From assembly GCA_945860375.1 (NCBI GenBank), contig CAMAQR010000067.1, positions 1 through 17,667 on the forward strand: DNA of 17,667 nt, read 5' to 3'. Source of the stretch: Pseudorhodobacter antarcticus (GTDB lineage: Bacteria > Pseudomonadota > Alphaproteobacteria > Rhodobacterales > Rhodobacteraceae). The notes below the pieces were generated by a model. It was not told the DNA's origin, did not search any database, and saw nothing but the letters and a program-made list of their open reading frames with translations. The first letter of the stretch is position 1; the number at the start of each line of letters is the position of its first letter. A program made the translations under genes and the position numbers. Shown in pieces: positions 13,981 through 17,667 of the stretch.

Positions 13981-14958
13981 ATGCGGAAATGGCGATCCCT
14001 TACCGCATTGCGGGCCTGTGACGCAGTGGCGCGCACCGGCAGCGTTTCGGCAGCCGCGGCAGAGTTGCATGTCACCCGCCCCGCAATCAGCAAGCAGCTC
14101 GCCTTGCTGGAGCAGGACCTTGGCTGCGCGCTGTTTGAACGCACCGGCAACAGAATCCGCCTGACAGACGCCGGGCAAGAACTGTGCGTCGGGTTGAAGC
14201 AGGCGTTCGATCTGATCTCCTCCACAACCGAAAGCGTTGTCCGCAGGTCGGGTCAGGGCCAGCGTGTGCGGGTTCTGGTCTGCCGCGATTTCGCCTCGGG
14301 CTGGCTGGCGGGGCAGGTCGGGACATTTCTGGTGGATAATCCTGGTATTTCGGTGGAAATAACCGCCGAAAAGAATGGCAGTTTTCGCCATGACGAGGAT
14401 TTCGATTTTCGCATCTTTTATGGGATGCACGGCGCGCATCCGGCGGGTCAGCTGATGGAAAGCGAATTGTGCCGGTGGATTGACATGCCGGTTTGCACGC
14501 AAGGCTTTGCCGACAGGTTTTTGCAACCCGGTCAGCGCGTCGCAGAAGCCCCGTATTTCATCGACAACAATTATGATGTTTGGGAAGAATGGTGCCAGTA
14601 TTCCGGATTTGATCCGGGAGGCGCGCGCCTGCACAGGACGCTGTTCAACGAAACGACGCTGTGCATTTCGGTTGCAACCTCTGGCGGCGGCCTGACGATG
14701 GGGGACAGCTTTCTGACACTGCCGCTGATCCGTTTGGGCGAATTGATTGTGCCGTTCGATGCGGGTTTGATCAGCACGCAAACATATTCCCTGTTTTCAT
14801 CGCCGAATGTTGCCAGGTCAAAGGCCGCAAACCGTTTTGAACACTGGTTGCGCGCTGCTGTTGTGGCCCATCAATCGACGGTGCTGGAACAACTGGCGCT
14901 GCGCGGAATTCGCGTGCTGGGTAGGTCAGCGACACTGCATAATCGACCTTTGGAATAA
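13981..14958 (+). CDS. LysR-family transcriptional regulator (GcvA-like branch)
   Basis: This is a 325-residue LysR regulator. The N-terminal helix-turn-helix is clear at about 6-65 (LTALRACDAVARTGSVSAAAAELHVTRPAISKQL, then LEQDLGCALFERTGNRIRLTDAG). The rest is an effector-binding domain of the GcvA-like type, where the first residues after the linker read VRVLVCRDFASGWL. The last 25 residues or so extend past the usual end. It is transcribed away from the cupin-betA-binding-protein operon, and two symmetric sites lie in the shared 140-bp region, so it probably controls that operon. The effector is unknown. A GGA-AAGA stretch precedes the ATG at 13981. Confidence 0.9.
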   Translation: MRKWRSLTALRACDAVARTGSVSAAAAELHVTRPAISKQLALLEQDLGCALFERTGNRIRLTDAGQELCVGLKQAFDLISSTTESVVRRSGQGQRVRVLVCRDFASGWLAGQVGTFLVDNPGISVEITAEKNGSFRHDEDFDFRIFYGMHGAHPAGQLMESELCRWIDMPVCTQGFADRFLQPGQRVAEAPYFIDNNYDVWEEWCQYSGFDPGGARLHRTLFNETTLCISVATSGGGLTMGDSFLTLPLIRLGELIVPFDAGLISTQTYSLFSSPNVARSKAANRFEHWLRAAVVAHQSTVLEQLALRGIRVLGRSATLHNRPLE

Positions 14959-15179
14959 TCGCAGCGTCTTCACGCAGGCTCACTGCTCACCACATCTGCG
15001 CAACAAAGCCCGTCACATGGGTGGCCGCCTCATCGCGACAAAGCCGCGGCGTTTCGTTTGGCGCGCGCGCAGTCAGGGCCGATGTCAGGTCAGGTTGTGT
15101 CTTGGTCTGATCCGTCTAGGCTTGGCTACAAAAAATCAACCGTCTTGCGGCTTTGTCCGGCACCACCGATACTGCGACA

Positions 15180-16019
15180 ATGAAAACCTTGCTTTCCCTT
15201 GGCCACGGCTATTCTGCGCAGGCGCTTGCGGCGCGGCTGATCCCCTTGGGTTGGACAGTGATCGGCACCACACGGCATGCCGACCGGGTTCCTGTGATGG
15301 AATCGGCGGGAATAGAGCCACTTTTGTGGCCCGGCGATCTTGTGGAAGCCTTGGCGCGTGCCACCCACGTTTTGGCCTCTGCGGCGCCAGATGGCAACGG
15401 TGATCCATTCCTGCACAGCACCTTGGAGGCAATCCGTCGGGCCAAGCCCGTTTGGGCCGGCTATTTGTCCACGACGGCGGTTTACGGGGATCATCAGGGC
15501 GGTTGGGTTGACGAGTCCACCCCGGTGAACCCGCAATCCGCCCGCGCGGTACAGCGGGTTTTGGCCGAACGGCAATGGCTGGCGACGGGATTGCCCGTGC
15601 ACATCTTTCGGTTGGCGGGCATTTACGGCCCCGGACGCGGCCCGCTTGAAAAGGTGCGTGATGGGTCGGCGCGGCGGATCGTCAAACCTGATCAAGTCTT
15701 CAGTCGCATTCATGTCACCGACATCGCAGCCACCCTTCTGGCGTCGATCCAACGCCCAAACCCCGGCGCAATCTATAACGTCTGTGACGATGACCCGGCC
15801 CCACCCGAAGACGTTCTGTCTCATGCCGCCGCCCTTCTGGGCCTGCCAGAGCCTCCGGCCGTGGCCTATGCTGACGCCGATCTGACCCCGATGACCCGCA
15901 GCTTTTACGCCGAGTCAAAGCGGGTGCGGAATGACCGCATCAAGACCGAGTTGGGTGTCCACCTGACCTATCCCAGCTATCGCGAGGGGTTGGCCGCGCT
16001 GCTGCCGCAGAACGACTAG
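15180..16019 (+). CDS. YeeZ-like NAD(P)-binding SDR protein
   Basis: This 279-residue extended short-chain dehydrogenase/epimerase-type protein has a Rossmann start at LSLGHGYSAQAL (glycine motif at about 8-13), the central STTAVYGDHQGGWVDE segment characteristic of the YeeZ-like group, FRLAGIYGPGRG, a VFSRIHVTDIA block and AIYNVCDDDPAPPEDVL. The usual YxxxK catalytic pair is not evident after the Tyr-containing TAVYGD segment, as is common in this branch, so enzymatic activity and substrate are uncertain. The start at 15180 fits the family; an in-frame codon at 15153 is less likely. No strong ribosome binding site is seen. It appears monocistronic, with a hairpin right after the stop codon. 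The 220 bp before it hold no gene. Confidence 0.85.
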   Translation: MKTLLSLGHGYSAQALAARLIPLGWTVIGTTRHADRVPVMESAGIEPLLWPGDLVEALARATHVLASAAPDGNGDPFLHSTLEAIRRAKPVWAGYLSTTAVYGDHQGGWVDESTPVNPQSARAVQRVLAERQWLATGLPVHIFRLAGIYGPGRGPLEKVRDGSARRIVKPDQVFSRIHVTDIAATLLASIQRPNPGAIYNVCDDDPAPPEDVLSHAAALLGLPEPPAVAYADADLTPMTRSFYAESKRVRNDRIKTELGVHLTYPSYREGLAALLPQND

Positions 16020-16041
16020 AATCACGCCTGCGTGATTATTT
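16020..16041 (+). terminator. Hairpin with short T-rich tail after the SDR gene
   Basis: AATCACG and CGTGATT form a perfect 7-bp stem (4-nt loop CCTG) at 16020-16037, immediately after the TAG stop, followed by ATTT. This looks like a weak intrinsic terminator that isolates the SDR gene from the alx leader. Confidence 0.5.
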
Positions 16042-16103
16042 GGCGCTGTCGGGGTTGAAACCCTCCATGCCGTGCATACCTTTGAATGATGCGGACCGGG
16101 ACT

Positions 16104-16211
16104 CTCTGGCGATCTTTGATCGTGATGTCGGCCGCACCGAGCGCGCTCGGTGTCACGCCCGGACCATTCGGCTGACCTCTGGCGCATGTGTGAACACAAC
16201 AGAGGTCTGAA
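16104..16211 (+). promoter_or_regulatory. Structured alx leader with sequestered Shine-Dalgarno
   Basis: GACCTCTG (16174-16181) is perfectly complementary to CAGAGGTC (16200-16207), which contains the AGAGG ribosome binding site of the TerC/Alx gene. An inner TGTG-TGAA-CACA stem-loop closes the hairpin. Upstream, CACCGAGCGCGCTCGGTG (16135-16152) is a perfect palindrome that would form a strong stem. The 8-mer CTCTGGCG occurs at both 16104-16111 and 16177-16184, so a second segment could compete for the ribosome site. E. coli alx and mntP have Mn/pH-responsive leaders; here I cannot see the yybP-ykoY consensus, so the signal is unknown. Confidence 0.5.
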
Positions 16212-17177
16212 ATGGAACTGCTGACTTTTATCTTCCTGGGAACGCCGCTTTGGATGTGGCTGACCTTCATCGCATTGGTCGTCGCATTGCTGGTGCTTGA
16301 CCTTGGCCTGCTGAACAGGGGCGACGCCGAGATTGGCGTGGCGCAGAGCCTAAGACTCTCTGCCATGTACATCACCCTTGGCGTGGCGTTTTCCGGTTTT
16401 GTTTACTGGCAGATCAGCGCCGAGGCGACAGCACAATACCTGACCGCCTTTGTGGTCGAGAAAACCCTGGCGATGGACAATGTCTTCGTCATCGCCCTGA
16501 TTTTCAGTTATTTCGCCATCCCTCGGGCCTATCAGCATCGCGTGCTGTTTTGGGGCATTCTGGGCGTGATCGTGCTGCGCGGTATCATGATTGGCCTCGG
16601 TGCCACCCTGATCGCGCAATATGCGTGGCTTTTGTATGTGTTTGCCGCCTTCCTGATCTTCACCGGCCTGAAGATGATGTTCATGGGGGATAAGGAACAT
16701 TCCATCGGCGACAACCCCCTGCTGCGTTTCCTGCGCCGCCGCATGAACGTCACCGAAAAGCTGGAGGGTTCGGCGTTTTTCGTCAAACGTGACGGGGTGC
16801 GCTATGCCACGCCGCTGTTTCTGGCGCTGGTCCTGATCGAAATTGCCGACCTTGTGTTCGCCGTAGACTCGGTGCCTGCCGTCTTCGCCATCACCACCGA
16901 CCCTTTCATCGTCTACACATCGAACATCTTCGCCATCCTCGGCCTGCGCGCCCTGTATTTCGCGCTGTCCGCCATCCTGCACCGCTTTGCTTACCTGAAA
17001 TACGCGCTGGCCGGGCTGCTGGTGTTCATCGGCTCGAAGGTGTTCGTGGCGGATTTCATGGGGCTGGAGAAGTTCCCGCCAAGCTGGTCGCTTGGGGTGA
17101 CGTTCGTGATTCTGGCGGCGGGGGTTGGGTTCTCGTTGTGGAAAACGCGCAACACCACTGAAATCAGCCGGGGTTAA
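16212..17177 (+). CDS. alx: TerC/Alx-family integral membrane protein
   Basis: This 321-residue multi-spanning inner-membrane protein (about seven hydrophobic segments) is closely similar in layout to E. coli Alx, including its length. Conserved acidic membrane motifs are present: VEKTLAMDNVFVIALIFSYF with E83 and D89, and LVLIEIADLVFAVDSVPAVFAIT with E210, D213 and D219, followed by TSNIFAILGLRALYF. Family members are linked to manganese export, alkaline pH response and metalation of exported proteins; the exact role here is inferred. The ATG at 16212 follows AGAGGTCTGAA, and this ribosome site is buried in a leader hairpin, pointing to translational control. A strong hairpin follows the stop. 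Confidence 0.93.
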   Translation: MELLTFIFLGTPLWMWLTFIALVVALLVLDLGLLNRGDAEIGVAQSLRLSAMYITLGVAFSGFVYWQISAEATAQYLTAFVVEKTLAMDNVFVIALIFSYFAIPRAYQHRVLFWGILGVIVLRGIMIGLGATLIAQYAWLLYVFAAFLIFTGLKMMFMGDKEHSIGDNPLLRFLRRRMNVTEKLEGSAFFVKRDGVRYATPLFLALVLIEIADLVFAVDSVPAVFAITTDPFIVYTSNIFAILGLRALYFALSAILHRFAYLKYALAGLLVFIGSKVFVADFMGLEKFPPSWSLGVTFVILAAGVGFSLWKTRNTTEISRG

Positions 17178-17191
17178 ACCTGTTGACCGCT

Positions 17192-17221
17192 TGTCGCCGA
17201 GGGCGTCTGCCTTCGGCGACA
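17192..17221 (+). terminator. Strong hairpin after alx
   Basis: TGTCGCCGAGGGC pairs with GCCTTCGGCGACA over 13 bp, including one G-T wobble, around a GTCT loop, 15 bp after the alx stop. The stem is very stable but the T-rich tail is weak (GGCCGCTTTCC), so it is a probable rather than certain terminator. Confidence 0.55.
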
Positions 17222-17667
17222 GGCCGCTTTCCAGATGAACACAGCGACGCCAGCGCCTGTCCGGCCGCCTCCGCCAAAATGTGACTATTGGCCGTCGGCC
17301 AGTCCGATAAAAAAGCCCGTGCCAAAGGCCAGAATGACAGTGAAGGCACCGCGAAACCTGCATGCCTTGCGCGATACCATTGGCGGTGTCGGCTGGCGTT
17401 CACAATGCATCACACCGGCGCACCATTGACAAACAATCCGGGCGTCCAAAAGGCAATATTGATCAGGAAGGTGCCGAGTGCCCTCTCCACCCATTGCCGC
17501 CAAAACACAGCGGGTTCAGCGTAAGCGGCGTCTGCGGCCCATTGAATTTTCGGTTGCATTCAGCGGTTTTGGCAGTTGGACCTAGGCCGATGGGCTCGTC
17601 GGGGAGTCCTGGATGAGCTCATTATGATGCTTTGACTGGCGGGATGTGGGGCCACGGCATCAGGGCG
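17222..17667. other. Right-hand end without a confident gene
   Basis: Several overlapping short frames occur on both strands, but none matches a family I recognise. A 31-codon reverse frame near 17285-17380 reads as a single membrane helix (FTVILAFGTGFFIGLADG) and a separate 49-codon frame is listed below. The stretch could hold decayed or very small genes. The part beyond 17560 shows nothing I can support. Confidence 0.4.
17410..17559 (-). CDS. Possible 49-aa Trp-rich membrane-associated peptide
   Basis: The reverse strand from the ATG at 17559 encodes a short peptide beginning MQPKIQWAADAAYAEPAVFW, followed by a basic stretch (RQWVERALG) and a hydrophobic run (TFLINIAFWTPGLFV). The composition looks protein-like and codon third positions are mixed GC. 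No clear ribosome binding site precedes it, and no family is recognised. It may be a small membrane peptide, a gene remnant, or chance. Confidence 0.25.
   Translation of the reverse strand: MQPKIQWAADAAYAEPAVFWRQWVERALGTFLINIAFWTPGLFVNGAPV

Noticed and set aside
13945..14781. 278-codon reverse frame opposite the LysR gene
   Set aside because: The LysR helix-turn-helix and effector domain on the forward strand explain the region; the reverse frame is a shadow.
14959..15179. Small gene between LysR and the SDR gene
   Set aside because: A forward frame through here (from 14807) overlaps the LysR end and the SDR start in another phase, without ribosome site or family resemblance; I see only intergenic DNA.
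16020..16211. Known yybP-ykoY manganese riboswitch
   Set aside because: The conserved loop sequences of that class are not visible by eye; only the sequestering hairpin is supported, so I did not name the riboswitch.
16350..17363. 337-codon reverse frame opposite alx
   Set aside because: It is antisense to a clear TerC/Alx protein; the hydrophilic Gln/His/Asp-rich product is the expected mirror of membrane codons.
1..17667. CRISPR arrays, tRNA or rRNA genes, toxin-antitoxin or phage-defence systems
   Set aside because: No regularly spaced repeats, no cloverleaf-like or rRNA-like stretches, and no recognisable defence proteins were seen on either strand.

Overview
The window looks like chromosome from an alphaproteobacterium of the Rhodobacteraceae (Roseobacter-type). 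The reasons are moderately high GC, a DUF3775 protein, a tandem PRC-barrel protein, a BetA/cupin/LysR cluster, and tightly packed operons with ATGA or GTGA stop/start overlaps. This placement comes from family recognition, not from a search.

Layout. The left edge (1-144) is the 5' end of an IS5-type insertion sequence running off the window, followed by about 500 bp with no convincing gene. From 734 to 3841 there are four reverse-strand genes: a DUF3775 protein, a DJ-1/PfpI-family amidotransferase-like protein translationally coupled to a CurA-type NADP-dependent reductase, and a tandem PRC-barrel protein. From 4208 to 9049 lies a reverse-strand sulfate-uptake locus. In transcription order it is an Rrf2-family regulator with a four-cysteine cluster, a 90-aa unknown protein, a sulfate-binding protein with an odd N-terminal extension, the permeases CysT and CysW, a short CysA without the usual C-terminal domain, and a 78-aa unknown protein coupled to the cysA stop codon.

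From 9188 to 11672 is a partly decayed stretch. It holds an Lrp/AsnC regulator broken by a one-base loss in a T-run, an intact RBBP9/YdeN-type hydrolase, a 51-residue membrane peptide, and two convergent genes (a forward unknown gene and a reverse ABC substrate-binding protein) that both lose their 3' ends at a junction near 10,700-10,740. The binding protein also carries a frameshift. Upstream of it on the reverse strand are a BetA-like choline dehydrogenase and a cupin, with a divergent LysR regulator at 13981. The right part has a YeeZ-like SDR protein, a terminator-like hairpin, a structured leader that hides the ribosome binding site of a TerC/Alx-family membrane protein, and a strong hairpin after that gene. 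The last 450 bp hold only weak small ORFs.

The most interesting points are the altered sulfate operon (Rrf2 with four cysteines, a GTCGAG motif shared by two upstream regions, an Sbp N-terminal fusion, a minimal CysA and two unknown small proteins), the alx leader with a sequestered Shine-Dalgarno sequence, and the deletion/frameshift scar at 9.5-10.9 kb. I see no CRISPR array, tRNA, rRNA or clear defence system.
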